Part shown: piece by piece, positions 7,940 through 17,238 of the stretch
How positions within the stretch are numbered: the stretch's first letter is position 1
Layout: the number at the start of each line of letters is the position of its first letter
Notes under the pieces: generated by a model
Databases searched by the model: none
What the model was told of the DNA's origin: nothing
Seen by the model: only the letters and a program-made list of their open reading frames with translations
DNA from: Nostocoides_A vanveenii
GTDB lineage: Bacteria; Actinomycetota; Actinomycetes; Actinomycetales; Dermatophilaceae
Assembly: GCF_039531165.1 (NCBI RefSeq)
Contig: NZ_BAAAPN010000057.1
Span: 124,001 to 188,000 of the forward strand
Length of the DNA stretch: 64,000 nucleotides
Reading direction: 5' to 3'
Program-made: the position numbers and the translations under genes

Positions 7940-9487
7940 TCAGGTCCCGGTCGCAAGGGGGGACCAGGGGGCGGGGTCCTCGGGCCGGCGCACCTGCGGC
8001 AGCGCCAGGAAGATGGTCCCCACGCCGCGTCCCACCAGCCGGTCGCGCCGGCGCCGCTGATCGCCGAGGGTGCCGGCATGGTGCCGCTCGGCAAAGGCCA
8101 CCGCGCCGGTGCTTACCCGCAGCTTCTCGACCTGCCGCGCCACATCCTCCCGGTGGGCGCCCAGGACAGTGACGTCCAGGACGGTGATCGCGATGTCGGA
8201 CGGGTCGCGTCCGACGGGGCCACAGGCCGTATGCAGTCGCGCCAGTCGGTCGCTTAAGGTGCGTTGGTCGCTGGGCAGGTTGACGGCGTCGGCGAGCCGG
8301 GCGGCAATGCGCAGGGTGCGAGATCCGTTGCCGCCCATAACGATCGGACACGGCCCACGGGGCGCGGATAGCCTGTGGTCTCGGGCAGGCCGGCGTGGAC
8401 CCCGGCATACGGCTTGGTCCCGGTAGCCCAGAGCGCACGCATCGTCTCGATGCTGCGTTCGACCTCGTCGAGTCGCTCTCGCGGCGACGGGAAGGGGATC
8501 CCGTGTGCCGCATGCTCCCGCTCTCACCACCCCGCCCGGATCCCGGCGAAGGCGCGTCCGGCCGAGAGGGCATCGAGGGTGGCTAGGGTTTTGGCGAGCA
8601 CGCCGGGTCGGCGGAAGGTCACAGGGGAGACGAGCGTGCCGAGCCGCAACCTGGTCGACAGGCCGGCGAGCAGGCCGAGCGCGACCTAGGGCTCGGGATC
8701 GGCTCCCAGGCGCGGTCGACCTGAGGAATCTGGATCAGGTGGTCCATCAGCGCGATTCCGGCGAAACCGGCCTCATCCGCGGCGAGCGCCATCGAGCGCA
8801 GCCAGCCGGCGGGATCTGCGCCCCACGCCAATCGGGAAATGTTGAGGACGTCGTCGACGCCCGCTCCCGGTGGTCGTGGCCACGGTTTGTCCAGTGGCCT
8901 GCGTGCGGAGGCAGGCGTAGCGGCCACCGCGCCTGCTCACGTCCGATGCGTCCCCGGATGAGACGTCCGGGCCTCGACGAACGAGGCGTCCGGGGCGACG
9001 GGCGTGGGGGCGACTGTCAGGACCTCGGCCCAACCTTCCCCCGGACAGGACGGCGGCGAGTGCGCGCGATCGCTGCACTTGATGACCTAGCGCCCGTGCC
9101 GGGACAGGTCGGTCGCGCAGGGCGTTCCGGGCGTCAAACCGCCGCCTGTGAGGTGAAATGCACTGCCACGCAAGGCAAACCAGCACGTTGGCCGGCGTCG
9201 AGATGGGCCGCGCGGCGGGCATCATCCAGGCCGAGCGTGTCGATCACCGTCGTCAATCCCCGCCGTAGGCGCGCGGCCACGATGAGGTCGAGTGCGGCGA
9301 AGGCGTCGGCCGAAGCGTCGAGATCGGCCGATCCCGTGCCGACGACGGCGCGCAGGGCGTCCGAGGCGACGATCTCGGACGCGCGATAGTGCGCGGCGGC
9401 CCAGGTCGACTTGCCTGACCCGGCCGCGCCGACGAGCACGATCAGCGCGGGGTCCGGCTGCCTGGGCACAGGCGCCAGTCTGCTCAC
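7940..9487 (-). pseudogene. decayed P-loop kinase / F420-dependent LLM oxidoreductase fusion gene
   Basis: The N-terminal part (9487-9134) is an intact-looking AAA/polynucleotide-kinase-like domain with Walker A GAAGSGKS and a VIDTLGLD strand, which stops after QAAV. Homologous sequence continues in other frames: ARNALRDRPVPA, then GEGWAEVLTVAP, then AADEAGFAGIALMDHLIQIP, ATLDALSAGRAFAGI, and the luciferase-like end IVMGGNGSRTLRIAA. At least four frame changes are needed. In-frame stops replace probable Trp codons at 8686-8688 (TAG) and 8524-8526 (TGA), and a TGA closes the linker region. As I recall, actinobacteria have intact proteins with this kinase-LLM architecture. This copy cannot make the oxidoreductase half. 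Confidence 0.8.
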
Positions 9488-9531
9488 CGCATGCCTAGGG
9501 CCTGGTCACGCGCGTGACATAGGTTCGGCAG

Positions 9532-10473
9532 ATGCCGCACGTCCCGATCCCGGAGTCCTTCCGTGCGACGATCGCCGGCCGGGCGCCGGAGCCGGAGGTG
9601 TCGGGCGCGGACTGGTTGCGTCGGCTGCCGGCACTCATCGAGGCCTCGCTCGGCCGGTGGGATCTCGTACCCGACGGTGAGGTCCAGCATGGCGAGTGTG
9701 CGCTCGTCGTCCCGGTCCGGTTGCGCGGCAACGACTTCCGTGCGCAGACACCCGATGGATCGGCCATTCTGAAACTGACCTGGCCGCATGGGGAGGCGCG
9801 TCTGGAGCATCTCGCGCTTCGTGACTGGAGCGGCCGAGGAGCTGTGCGGCTGCTGGCGGCGGAGCCCACGGCATACGTCCTGTTGTTGGAGCGGCTCGCG
9901 CCGCGGGCCCTGACGGAGGTCTCGATCCTGGAGGCCTGTGAGGTGATCGGGACGCTCGTCAACACGCTCGACCGGCCGGCCGGCCCGCAGTACGAGCGGC
10001 TGTCGGCCAAGGGCGCGCGCTGGCGCGAGGTGCTCGCCCAGGGCACGCCGCTCGTTCCGCGCCGGCTGACCGAGCAGGCGTCGGCGACGCTGGGCCATTT
10101 GCTGGACGGCGAGGTCGAGGGCCGCCTCGTCCACGAAGACCTGCACGACGCCAACGTCCTGGCCCCGCTCGACCCGGCCCGCGGGCAGTGGCTGGCCATC
10201 GACCCCAAGCCGGTTTCCGGTGAATGGCCGTATGCCGTGGCCCCCATCGTCTGGAACCGCGCCGAGGCGACGGCCGCTGCCCACAACCCGAGGATGCATG
10301 TGCGCCTGCGTGCCGACATCGTCGCCGACGCGGCCGGTCTCGACCCCGACCGGGTGGCCGCGTGGACCCTGGTGCGGCTGGTCATCAACGCGGTCTGGGC
10401 GGCGTCCTTCGCGCCGCAATCGAACGCCTTCCGGGCGCGGATGATCATGCTCGCCAAGGCCTTCACCGGCTGA
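9532..10473 (+). CDS. aminoglycoside/hydroxyurea-type phosphotransferase family protein
   Basis: A 313-residue kinase-fold protein resembling the streptomycin 6-kinase/hydroxyurea phosphotransferase family (PF04655). The catalytic loop reads HEDLHDANVL at about residue 200, where HGDLH is usual, and the metal-binding segment is AIDPKPVSGE. Family members phosphorylate small hydroxylated substrates with ATP; many chromosomal copies have no proven role in resistance. It begins 44 bases after the start of the divergent kinase/LLM pseudogene. Actual antibiotic resistance is not implied. Confidence 0.8.
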   Translation: MPHVPIPESFRATIAGRAPEPEVSGADWLRRLPALIEASLGRWDLVPDGEVQHGECALVVPVRLRGNDFRAQTPDGSAILKLTWPHGEARLEHLALRDWSGRGAVRLLAAEPTAYVLLLERLAPRALTEVSILEACEVIGTLVNTLDRPAGPQYERLSAKGARWREVLAQGTPLVPRRLTEQASATLGHLLDGEVEGRLVHEDLHDANVLAPLDPARGQWLAIDPKPVSGEWPYAVAPIVWNRAEATAAAHNPRMHVRLRADIVADAAGLDPDRVAAWTLVRLVINAVWAASFAPQSNAFRARMIMLAKAFTG

Positions 10474-10617
10474 CCTCGTCGCCATCTCAGAAGCCGACCG
10501 AAAGAACGGCATCCGGGCGCCGCCGATGAGACGCGGGCACCCGGCCGTGCGGCGCTCATGGGAGGATCGAAGTGGAGTAAAAGTCATCACAGGCATCACG
10601 CACAAAGGAGCAAGCCC

Positions 10618-11646
10618 GTGCCCATCGCAACTCCCGAGGTCTACGCCGACATGCTCGAGCGAGCCAAGGCCGGCTCGTTCGCCTACCCGGCGATCAACAT
10701 CACCTCTAGCCAGACCGTCACGGCGGCCATTCGCGGTTTCGCGGAGGCCGGCAGCGACGGCATCATCCAGGTCTCGACCGGTGGCGCCGAGTACGCCTCC
10801 GGCTCGACGATCAAGAACATGGTCACTGGCTCGCTCGCTCTCGCGGCGTATGCCGAAGAGGTCGCGAAGAACTACCCCGTCAACATCGCGTTGCACACCG
10901 ACCACTGCCCCAAGGACAAGCTCGACGGCTTCGTGCGCCCGCTCATTGCGGCCAGCACCGAGCGCGTCAAGGCCGGCGGGCTGCCGATCTTCCAGTCGCA
11001 CATGTGGGACGGCTCGGCCGTGCCGCTGGCCGAGAACCTGCAGATCGCCGAGGAACTGCTCGCCCTGACCAAGGCCGCGAACATCATCCTCGAGGTCGAG
11101 ATCGGCGTCGTCGGTGGCGAGGAGGACGGTGTCGCCAACGAGATCAACGAGCAGCTCTACACCACCCCCGAGGACGCTTTGAAGACGGTCGAGGCGCTCG
11201 GCCTCGGCGAGAACGGCGCCTACATGGCCGCCCTGACGTTCGGCAATGTGCACGGCGTCTACAAGCCCGGCAATGTCAAGCTGCGCCCGGAGATCCTGCG
11301 CCAGTGCCAGGACGCGATCGTCGCCGCCAAGGGCCTCGAAGCCGGCTCCAAGCCGCTCGCGCTCGTCTTCCACGGTGGCTCGGGCTCGCTGCCCGAGGAG
11401 ATCTCGGCCGCGGTCGACTACGGCGTGGTGAAGATGAATGTCGACACCGACACCCAGTACGCTTTCACCCGCCCGGTCGCCGCCTGGATGTTCCAGCACT
11501 ACGACGGCGTGCTGAAGGTCGACGGCGAGGTCGGCAACAAGAAGCAGTACGACCCGCGCGCTTGGGGCAAGGACGCCGAGGCCGGTATGGCCGCCCGCGT
11601 CGTCGAGGCCTGCCAGAACCTCCGCTCGGCCGGGACTCACGCCTAA
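10618..11646 (+). CDS. fba: class II fructose-bisphosphate aldolase
   Basis: A 342-residue zinc aldolase of glycolysis and gluconeogenesis. The metal-binding and substrate motifs HTDHCPKDKLDGF, FHGGSGS and VVKMNVDTDTQYAF are present. The GTG at 10618 is chosen because AAAGGAG lies just upstream and PIATPEVYADML matches the usual N-terminus. The gene is followed by a long hairpin and a DUF3151 gene, a neighbourhood common in actinobacteria. Confidence 0.96.
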   Translation: MPIATPEVYADMLERAKAGSFAYPAINITSSQTVTAAIRGFAEAGSDGIIQVSTGGAEYASGSTIKNMVTGSLALAAYAEEVAKNYPVNIALHTDHCPKDKLDGFVRPLIAASTERVKAGGLPIFQSHMWDGSAVPLAENLQIAEELLALTKAANIILEVEIGVVGGEEDGVANEINEQLYTTPEDALKTVEALGLGENGAYMAALTFGNVHGVYKPGNVKLRPEILRQCQDAIVAAKGLEAGSKPLALVFHGGSGSLPEEISAAVDYGVVKMNVDTDTQYAFTRPVAAWMFQHYDGVLKVDGEVGNKKQYDPRAWGKDAEAGMAARVVEACQNLRSAGTHA

Positions 11647-11701
11647 GTCCCGGACACCCCTACCGGATGGGTGGGAGGGGCCAGCTTTCCCGCCCGACGC
11701 C

Positions 11702-11752
11702 GGAAACCCCTCGTGCGCATGGGAAGTTTTCCCGCGCGAACGAGGGGTTTCC
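11702..11752. terminator. long hairpin between fba and the DUF3151 gene
   Basis: Perfect 13-bp arms (11702-11714 with 11740-11752) enclose a further imperfect stem. It lies 56 bases after the fba stop and 33 bases before the next start, so it may terminate or attenuate transcription between them. Confidence 0.65.
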
Positions 11753-11785
11753 CCTGCGCATTCCCTACCGTGAGAGAGTCCCCGT

Positions 11786-12187
11786 ATGACCGATCTGCTT
11801 GGGACTCCCGAGACTCGCCTGCCCGTCGATCCGGCCGACGCCGCCCTGAAATACCGGGTCGCGCCGATCGACGCCGCCAAGGCGTGCCCGGCCTCCTCGC
11901 TCGCGTGGGCGCTGCTCGCCGAGGAGGCGCTCGCCCGGGGGGAGGCGGTCACGGCATACGCCTATGCCCGCACGGGCTACCATCGCGGACTGGACGCACT
12001 GCGCCGGGCGGGGTGGCGCGGCCAGGGGCCGATCCCGTGGTCCCACGAGCCCAACCGCGGCTTCCTGCGCGCGCTGGCCGCCCTTGCCTATGCCGCTGCA
12101 GCCATCGGCGAGGAGGACGAGCGGGTGCGGTGCACGGAGTTCTTGCGCGCGTCGTCGGCGGAGGCCGCCCGCGATCTGGGGCTCTGA
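11786..12187 (+). CDS. DUF3151 family protein
   Basis: A 133-residue protein matching actinobacterial DUF3151, with the conserved segments PASSLAWALLAEEAL, AYAYARTGYHRGLDALR and PWSHEPNRGFLRAL. It is helical, Ala-rich and has no signal peptide. The function is unknown. The next gene starts two bases after its stop, so the two are probably co-transcribed. Confidence 0.85.
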   Translation: MTDLLGTPETRLPVDPADAALKYRVAPIDAAKACPASSLAWALLAEEALARGEAVTAYAYARTGYHRGLDALRRAGWRGQGPIPWSHEPNRGFLRALAALAYAAAAIGEEDERVRCTEFLRASSAEAARDLGL

Positions 12188-12189
12188 CG

Positions 12190-12993
12190 GTGGCGCTGAC
12201 GCCGGCTGAGCTCCTGGCGGCCCTGCACCGGCAGGTGCGCACGGGCGTCGGGGAGGGCGACCCCGAGGCCGTCCGTGAGCGCGTCGGGCTGATCTGGCGG
12301 ACCTGGTCGACCAACCCCGCCGACCAGTGGGCGATGGTCGAGAGCCCCGACGGGCTCGGCGACGCACCCGACGTCACGATCGCCGGGGAGCGCGATCACT
12401 TCGCCGGCCTCGGCATCCCGCTGGAGTGGAAGACCTATTCGTATGACGTGCCGGCCGACATCGGTGGTCGACTGGTGGCTGCCGGATTCGAGTCGGGCGA
12501 CGACGAGGCGCTGATGCTCGGCGAACTCGCCGATCTCGTCGATCGGGTCCCGATCCCGGAGGGCGTCAGCATCCGTGAGGTGCGCACGCTCGGCGATCTG
12601 CGCCGGATCGACGACCTCGGCGCGCTGGTCTGGGGCGCTGAGGGGCACGGTCCGCGGGCGCCCGTCGAGGGCGCCGACAGCGACCCGATTGAGCGCCGCG
12701 ACCCGCACGAGTATGCCGTACTCGCCGAGGAGTCCCCGGAGGGGCCGGTGCTGTGCGCGGCCCGCGTAAACCTCACTCCCGGAACGGATTTCGCCGGCCT
12801 CTGGGGCGGCAACACGCATCCGCAGTGGCGTGGCCTGGGGCTCTATCGCGCGGTCCTCGCCAGGCGCGCGCACTGGGCGCTGGAACGCGGTGCGCGCTAT
12901 GCGCGCGTCGATGCGTCGCCCAACTCCGAGCCGATCCTGGCTCGCCTCGGGCTCTATCGGGTCGCGACGACCACGCCCTACCACCACGGCTGA
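12190..12993 (+). CDS. GNAT-family N-acetyltransferase
   Basis: A 267-residue protein. The C-terminal half carries the acetyl-CoA-binding motif A (HPQWRGLGLYRAVLARRA) and a typical last strand with YARVDASPNSEPILARLGLY. The N-terminal half is a less conserved domain that may be a degenerate second GNAT fold. The GTG at 12190 is adopted because it nearly abuts the DUF3151 stop; an upstream open frame overlaps that gene. The substrate is unknown. Confidence 0.8.
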   Translation: MALTPAELLAALHRQVRTGVGEGDPEAVRERVGLIWRTWSTNPADQWAMVESPDGLGDAPDVTIAGERDHFAGLGIPLEWKTYSYDVPADIGGRLVAAGFESGDDEALMLGELADLVDRVPIPEGVSIREVRTLGDLRRIDDLGALVWGAEGHGPRAPVEGADSDPIERRDPHEYAVLAEESPEGPVLCAARVNLTPGTDFAGLWGGNTHPQWRGLGLYRAVLARRAHWALERGARYARVDASPNSEPILARLGLYRVATTTPYHHG

Positions 12994-13052
12994 CGCCGGG
13001 GGCGTGGGCAGCGGCGGGGGTGGCGCGGGTGGTGCCGCCCCGGCCACGGGTG

Positions 13053-13448
13053 CTACCAGGCGGCGGCTGGGACGTCGGTGCGCGCGAAGTCGCGCCCGAC
13101 AAAGAGCAGCGGTTGCCCGGAATCCATGGCGAGGGCGTAGGCGAAGCAGTCGCCGAAATTGAGGCCGGCCGGGTGGCCCGAGCCCTGGCCATAGCGCACG
13201 TGGGCCTGCACCGCCAGATCGCCCATCCGTGGAGTCACCGAGCGGATCGAGATCTGGAGTGCCGTGCAGAGTCGATCGACATCGGCCAACCTCGGGGTCC
13301 CGAAGCGGCGCTGGAGAACAACCGATGCCTCGACGTAGTTCGCCACGGACAGCCAGCGTCTATTGGCCGTGCTGACGGCACGTGTCAAACGCACGCTCTC
13401 TGGCTCATCGAGCAGAATCGACACCAGCGCGGACGTCTCGATGATCAT
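13053..13448 (-). CDS. vapC: VapC-family PIN-domain toxin ribonuclease
   Basis: A 131-residue PIN domain resembling the mycobacterial VapC30 type. The acidic active-site residues are in the ETSAL start (Glu4 where Asp is commoner), in E41 of NYVEAS, and in NFGDCFAYALA and FVGRDF. PIN toxins cleave RNA when free of antitoxin. Its start overlaps the antitoxin stop by four bases, the standard coupled arrangement. Confidence 0.92.
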   Translation of the reverse strand: MIIETSALVSILLDEPESVRLTRAVSTANRRWLSVANYVEASVVLQRRFGTPRLADVDRLCTALQISIRSVTPRMGDLAVQAHVRYGQGSGHPAGLNFGDCFAYALAMDSGQPLLFVGRDFARTDVPAAAW

Positions 13449-13729
13449 GAGAGCGGCAGTCCCGCCTCGTCATACATTGCGTCAAGGTCGTGCCTGACGG
13501 CTGCCCGGTCATCGTCGGTGACCGTGCGCGTGAACTCCGCGACGACTGCGCGCGCATCGTCGAACCGGCGCTGAGCAGGGTCGCCGAGGTCGCGGCTGTC
13601 GGGATCGTCGAGGGCGTCGAGATAGCGGGTGAGGGCCGCTTCAAGCACGCTGACCTGAGTACGCCCGGTGCGTTCCGCCGCCTCTCGGGCAAGGGCGCAC
13701 ACCCGGTCGTTCTTGATATTCAGTGCCAC
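13445..13729 (-). CDS. vapB: VapB-family antitoxin
   Basis: A 94-residue protein whose N-terminus (MALNIKNDRVCALAREAAER) matches the Rv0623-like/PSK antitoxin family, a short DNA-binding domain followed by a toxin-wrapping tail. A GTG start is used; AAGGAGG lies upstream at a slightly long spacing. It binds and neutralises the adjacent VapC and probably represses the operon through the repeats at 13746-13761. Confidence 0.9.
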   Translation of the reverse strand: MALNIKNDRVCALAREAAERTGRTQVSVLEAALTRYLDALDDPDSRDLGDPAQRRFDDARAVVAEFTRTVTDDDRAAVRHDLDAMYDEAGLPLS

Positions 13730-13745
13730 CGTCGATGCACCTCCT

Positions 13746-13761
13746 TACACCACGCTACACC
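13746..13761. promoter_or_regulatory. candidate vapBC operator (direct repeat)
   Basis: TACACC occurs twice with a 10-bp period (13746-13751 and 13756-13761), one helical turn apart, directly upstream of vapB. VapBC complexes commonly bind repeats at their own promoter. It also lies in the purA upstream region. Confidence 0.45.
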
Positions 13762-13854
13762 TGCAGGCCGGTCAAGCATGGGTAAGCGGGCGCGGCGACC
13801 GGGCAGGCATACGGCTAGCCTGTGCTGCGGTTCATCCGACGAAGGGGAGGCGAC

Positions 13855-15141
13855 ATGCCGGCGATCGTGCTGGTCGGCGCCCAATGGGGCGACGAGGGAA
13901 AGGGCAAGGCCACCGACCTGATGGGGTCGGCGGTCGACTATGTCGTGAAATTCAACGGCGGCAACAACGCCGGGCACACCATCGTCATCGACGGCGAGAA
14001 ATATGCCCTGCACCTGCTGCCCAGCGGCATCCTGACGCCGACGTGCACGCCGGTGATCGGCAACGGCGTGGTCATCGACCTCGAAGTGCTCTTCCACGAG
14101 ATCGACGGGCTGGAGGCCCGCGGGGTCTCGACGGCGAAGCTGCTCGTCAGCGCGAATGCCCACATCATCGCGCCCTACAACCGCACGCTCGACAAGGTCA
14201 CCGAGCGATTCTTGGGGGCCCGCAAGATCGGCACGACCGGCCGCGGCATCGGTCCCACCTATGCAGACAAGATGTCCCGCAACGGGATTCGCGTGCAGGA
14301 CCTCTTCGACCGGCACATCCTGGAGCAAAAGGTCGAGGCCGCCCTGGGCTTCAAGAACCAAGTGCTCACCAAGATCTACAACCGGCGCGCGATCAGCGCC
14401 GACGAGGTCGTCGCCGATCTCTTGTCGTATGCCGATCGGCTGGCCCCGATGGTCGCCGACACCTCGCTCGTGCTCGAGCGGGCGCTGGACGTCGGAGCGA
14501 ATGTGCTCCTGGAGGCGGGGCAGGCGACGCTGCTCGATGTCGACCACGGCACCTACCCCTATGTCACCTCCTCCTCGGCGACCGCGGGTGGCGCCTGCAC
14601 CGGGTCGGGCATCCCGCCGACGCGGGTGAGCCGCGTGATCGCGATCCTCAAGGCGTACACGACGCGTGTCGGGGAGGGGCCCTTCCCGACCGAACTCTTC
14701 GACGACTCCGGCGAGTTCCTGCGCAAGACCGGCTTCGAATACGGCACCACCACCGGCCGGCCGCGGCGTTGTGGCTGGCTGGACACGGTGATTGGGCGCT
14801 ATGCCAACCGGATCAATGGCGTCACCGACTTCGTGGTCACCAAGCTCGACGTCCTCACCGGGCTGGAGCAGGTGCCGATTTGCGTGGCCTATGACGTGGA
14901 CGGGGTCCGGCACGACGAGATGCCGGTCAATCAGACCGACTTCCACCACGCCACGCCCATCTACGAGGTCATGGACGGCTGGTGGGAGGACATCACGACC
15001 TGCCGGAGCTTCGATGACCTGCCGGCCAATGCGCAGGCCTACGTCCTGCGCGTTGAGGAGCTGATCGGCGCGCGCGTCTCGGCCATCGGTGTCGGCCCGG
15101 GCCGCGACGAGATCATCGAGCGCTTCCCACTCCTGGACTAA
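13855..15141 (+). CDS. purA: adenylosuccinate synthase
   Basis: A 428-residue GTPase that joins IMP and aspartate, the first AMP-specific step. The P-loop GAQWGDEGKGK, the IMP-binding NGGNNAGHT, RGIGPTYADK and the late GRPRRCGW motif are all present. The ATG at 13855 is preceded by GGGGAGG. Upstream in-frame starts are rejected because MPAIVLVGAQWGDEGKGK is the conserved beginning. It is divergent from vapBC. Confidence 0.97.
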   Translation: MPAIVLVGAQWGDEGKGKATDLMGSAVDYVVKFNGGNNAGHTIVIDGEKYALHLLPSGILTPTCTPVIGNGVVIDLEVLFHEIDGLEARGVSTAKLLVSANAHIIAPYNRTLDKVTERFLGARKIGTTGRGIGPTYADKMSRNGIRVQDLFDRHILEQKVEAALGFKNQVLTKIYNRRAISADEVVADLLSYADRLAPMVADTSLVLERALDVGANVLLEAGQATLLDVDHGTYPYVTSSSATAGGACTGSGIPPTRVSRVIAILKAYTTRVGEGPFPTELFDDSGEFLRKTGFEYGTTTGRPRRCGWLDTVIGRYANRINGVTDFVVTKLDVLTGLEQVPICVAYDVDGVRHDEMPVNQTDFHHATPIYEVMDGWWEDITTCRSFDDLPANAQAYVLRVEELIGARVSAIGVGPGRDEIIERFPLLD

Positions 15142-15188
15142 GCAGGGGTCGCGTGCGCGCGGCTCCGGCGCGCGAGGAGTATGCCCGT

Positions 15189-16330
15189 ATGACAGTTCTT
15201 CGTGTGCCGTCGGCCGCACGCGCGACGCGTGTGCACACCGTTGGTGTCGTTGGTGCCGTCGCCCTCGTGGCCGCAGCCACGTCGGTCGGCCCCGCTACCC
15301 CGGTGCTCGCGAAGTCGACCGTCGTGACGATCAGCAGCGATGGCCGGTACGTCCTCGCCCACGATGACTGGGCCGACAAGCTGGTTCGAATCGATCGAAG
15401 CACCGGCGCCAAGGTGGTTGTCGGGGCCCTCGACGTCCGCGGCTCCTCCATGATCGGGGATGGGAAAGCAGTGTTCTGGGGTGACCGTGCGGGAGCCATC
15501 TATCGGCAGATCGGGACGGCAGCCCCGCAGCAGCTCATCGGAGGTCCCGTTGCTGATTGGTATTACCTCTCCCGCGGGCCAATCGTGACGGCACGGTGGT
15601 CGGTGTGCTCGGTTCCAATGGTGGCCTGGCGCAGGTGGCGCCGAGCGTCCTCTATCCGGCCACTGGCAAGGTCGTACGCCTCCTGCAGAGCTACTCAGCT
15701 AGCCGGCCGGTCGTGAGCGCGGATGGTCGCTACGCGGCCTATATCGACTTCCATCTCGCCGGATGCCTGCGGTGCGGTGACATCACCGTCAAGAATCTTG
15801 GCACGGGTGCTACGGAACTGGTCAGTGTCAGCGCCGCGGGTGCGCCCTCGCGCACCGGGCGCAATGGGTTGGCCGCAATCAGCGCGGACGGTCGACATGT
15901 GGCGTTCGTCTCGAACGGCACGGACCTGGTCGCGGGTGCAACAACCGTGCGGTGGCGCGTCTATGTGCGCGACCTGGATTCGAAACGAACGCAGCTGGTG
16001 AGCTCGGACGCAACCGACCCGTCACTCTTTCGACGGACTGGCAATCTCGGCTGATGGCAACCGGATTGCCTTTGGCAAGCTCGCGCCAACCGTCGTAGGC
16101 GGCGCCGCGCAATCGCTGCCACAGGTCTTTCTCGCCGGCCGGGTCACCAAACAGGTCCTCAAGATCTCTTCCGCGTTACCGCAGCACCCAATGAGCGGGC
16201 TTCGGGACTGGCGCTGAGCGACGACGGCCGACGGCTGCCCTGAGCACATTCGCCACGAACTTGATCGCCGGCAAACCAGCAACGGGACCTTCATTCCAAC
16301 CCTGACTCCGTGACCGCGGGCCCGCAGGCC
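15189..16330 (+). pseudogene. decayed secreted beta-propeller (PD40/WD40-like) protein
   Basis: The 5' part from ATG 15189 has a signal-peptide-like N-terminus (hydrophobic stretch ending in PVLAKS) and a propeller-like strand ISSDGRYVLAHDD. Homology then jumps frame near a GGG run at 15576-15578 and continues with VSADGRYAAYID and AISADGRHVAFVSNGTD, jumps again near 16020 to AISADGNRIAFGKL, and ends in further broken repeats such as LSDDGRRLP followed by a stop. At least two frameshifts and a stop break the gene. The intact form would be an exported repeat protein of unknown role. Confidence 0.7.
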
Positions 16331-16340
16331 GCTGACGACC

Positions 16341-16379
16341 GCTGTGGCTCCCGCCCCCGGCAGGAACAGGAGCCGCAGC
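16341..16379. terminator. hairpin between convergent pseudogene and MerR gene
   Basis: Eleven-base arms with one mismatch (16341-16351 with 16369-16379) and a 17-base loop lie just before the stop of the minus-strand regulator gene at 16388. Confidence 0.55.
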
Positions 16380-16387
16380 GACGATCG

Positions 16388-17194
16388 TCATGCTAGGGGT
16401 TGCTGGAGTTCGACGACCCAGCCGGCGTCGCCGTCATGCGGGGTCTGCAGGTAGACCTCGCGGCAGGGCCCGACGGGCGTCAGGCCGCGGGCCTCGACCT
16501 CGCGGGCGAGGTCCTGCCACGCGTCGGAGATGCCGTCGATCTCGACTCCCGCGTAGGTGGCGACGAGGGCGTGCTCGACCGAGGCGAGGGTGGCGGCCAC
16601 CAGGCCGGGCGGCGTGTCCTCGAGGGCCAGCTGTGCCGCGGCGGCGACGGTCATGGCCCCGCTGTCGTCGCCGTAGTGGCCGATGTCGGGGCCACGGCGT
16701 TGCGCGCCGGAGCTGGCAACCAGTTGGGCCACCCGGCCAAAGAGCGGGCTGACCACCTCGCCGACACTCTGGCCTTCGGTCAGAGTGACGCTGAGTTGGG
16801 CCACCTGCAGCGCTGGCAGGCTGGTGAGGCGAGTTTCGTTGTGGGACATGGTGTTCTCCTTTTCGATTGATCGGAGTCTCGCCTCGACCTGATGCAGCCG
16901 GAGCCGGTCGCCCGCGATCTGAGCGGCCAACTCGTCGCGGCGGGTGGTCAGCAGATGATGCAACTGCCGGTCATTGAGCCGGCCGTCCAGGACCTGGCCA
17001 ACCTGCTCCAACGTGAAGCCCAGGTCCTTCAGCGCGACCAGGCGGTTGACCCGGCCGAGCTGGTCGGCGCGATAGAACCGATAGCCGGTGAACTCGTCCA
17101 CCCGTGTCGGCACGAGCAGGCCGAGCCGGTCGTAGTGGCGCAGCATCCGCACCGACACCCCGGCCCGTCTGGCGAAATCTCCGATGCTCAACAT
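16388..17194 (-). CDS. MerR-family regulator with GyrI-like effector domain
   Basis: A 268-residue regulator. The N-terminal winged helix (MLSIGDFARRAGVSVRMLRH) and the YRADQLGRV segment are typical of MerR. A coiled-coil dimer helix spans about residues 75-115, then a GyrI/BmrR-type ligand-binding domain follows. Such proteins untwist promoters with long spacers when they bind hydrophobic ligands. The ATG at 17194 is taken because the MerR fold starts exactly there. The gene lies 44 bases downstream of a GntR gene on the same strand. Confidence 0.88.
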   Translation of the reverse strand: MLSIGDFARRAGVSVRMLRHYDRLGLLVPTRVDEFTGYRFYRADQLGRVNRLVALKDLGFTLEQVGQVLDGRLNDRQLHHLLTTRRDELAAQIAGDRLRLHQVEARLRSIEKENTMSHNETRLTSLPALQVAQLSVTLTEGQSVGEVVSPLFGRVAQLVASSGAQRRGPDIGHYGDDSGAMTVAAAAQLALEDTPPGLVAATLASVEHALVATYAGVEIDGISDAWQDLAREVEARGLTPVGPCREVYLQTPHDGDAGWVVELQQPLA

Positions 17195-17215
17195 GGCGAT
17201 CTCCACGCAATCGTC

Positions 17216-17235
17216 TGACACCGTGTCATGGTCAA
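17216..17235 (-). promoter_or_regulatory. candidate MerR-type autoregulatory promoter
   Basis: On the minus strand TTGACC (17235-17230) is followed immediately by the dyad TGACAC-G-GTGTCA (17216-17228), 21 bases before the MerR start codon. A dyad just after the -35 element is the usual MerR layout; the -10 element is weak. Confidence 0.4.
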
Positions 17236-17238
17236 GCC

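Noticed and set aside
9484..11952. An 822-codon minus-strand open frame
   Set aside because: It is antisense to the phosphotransferase and fba genes and has low-complexity composition without domains.
13720..15219. A 499-codon minus-strand open frame opposite purA
   Set aside because: It mirrors the codon structure of purA; no ribosome site or domain.
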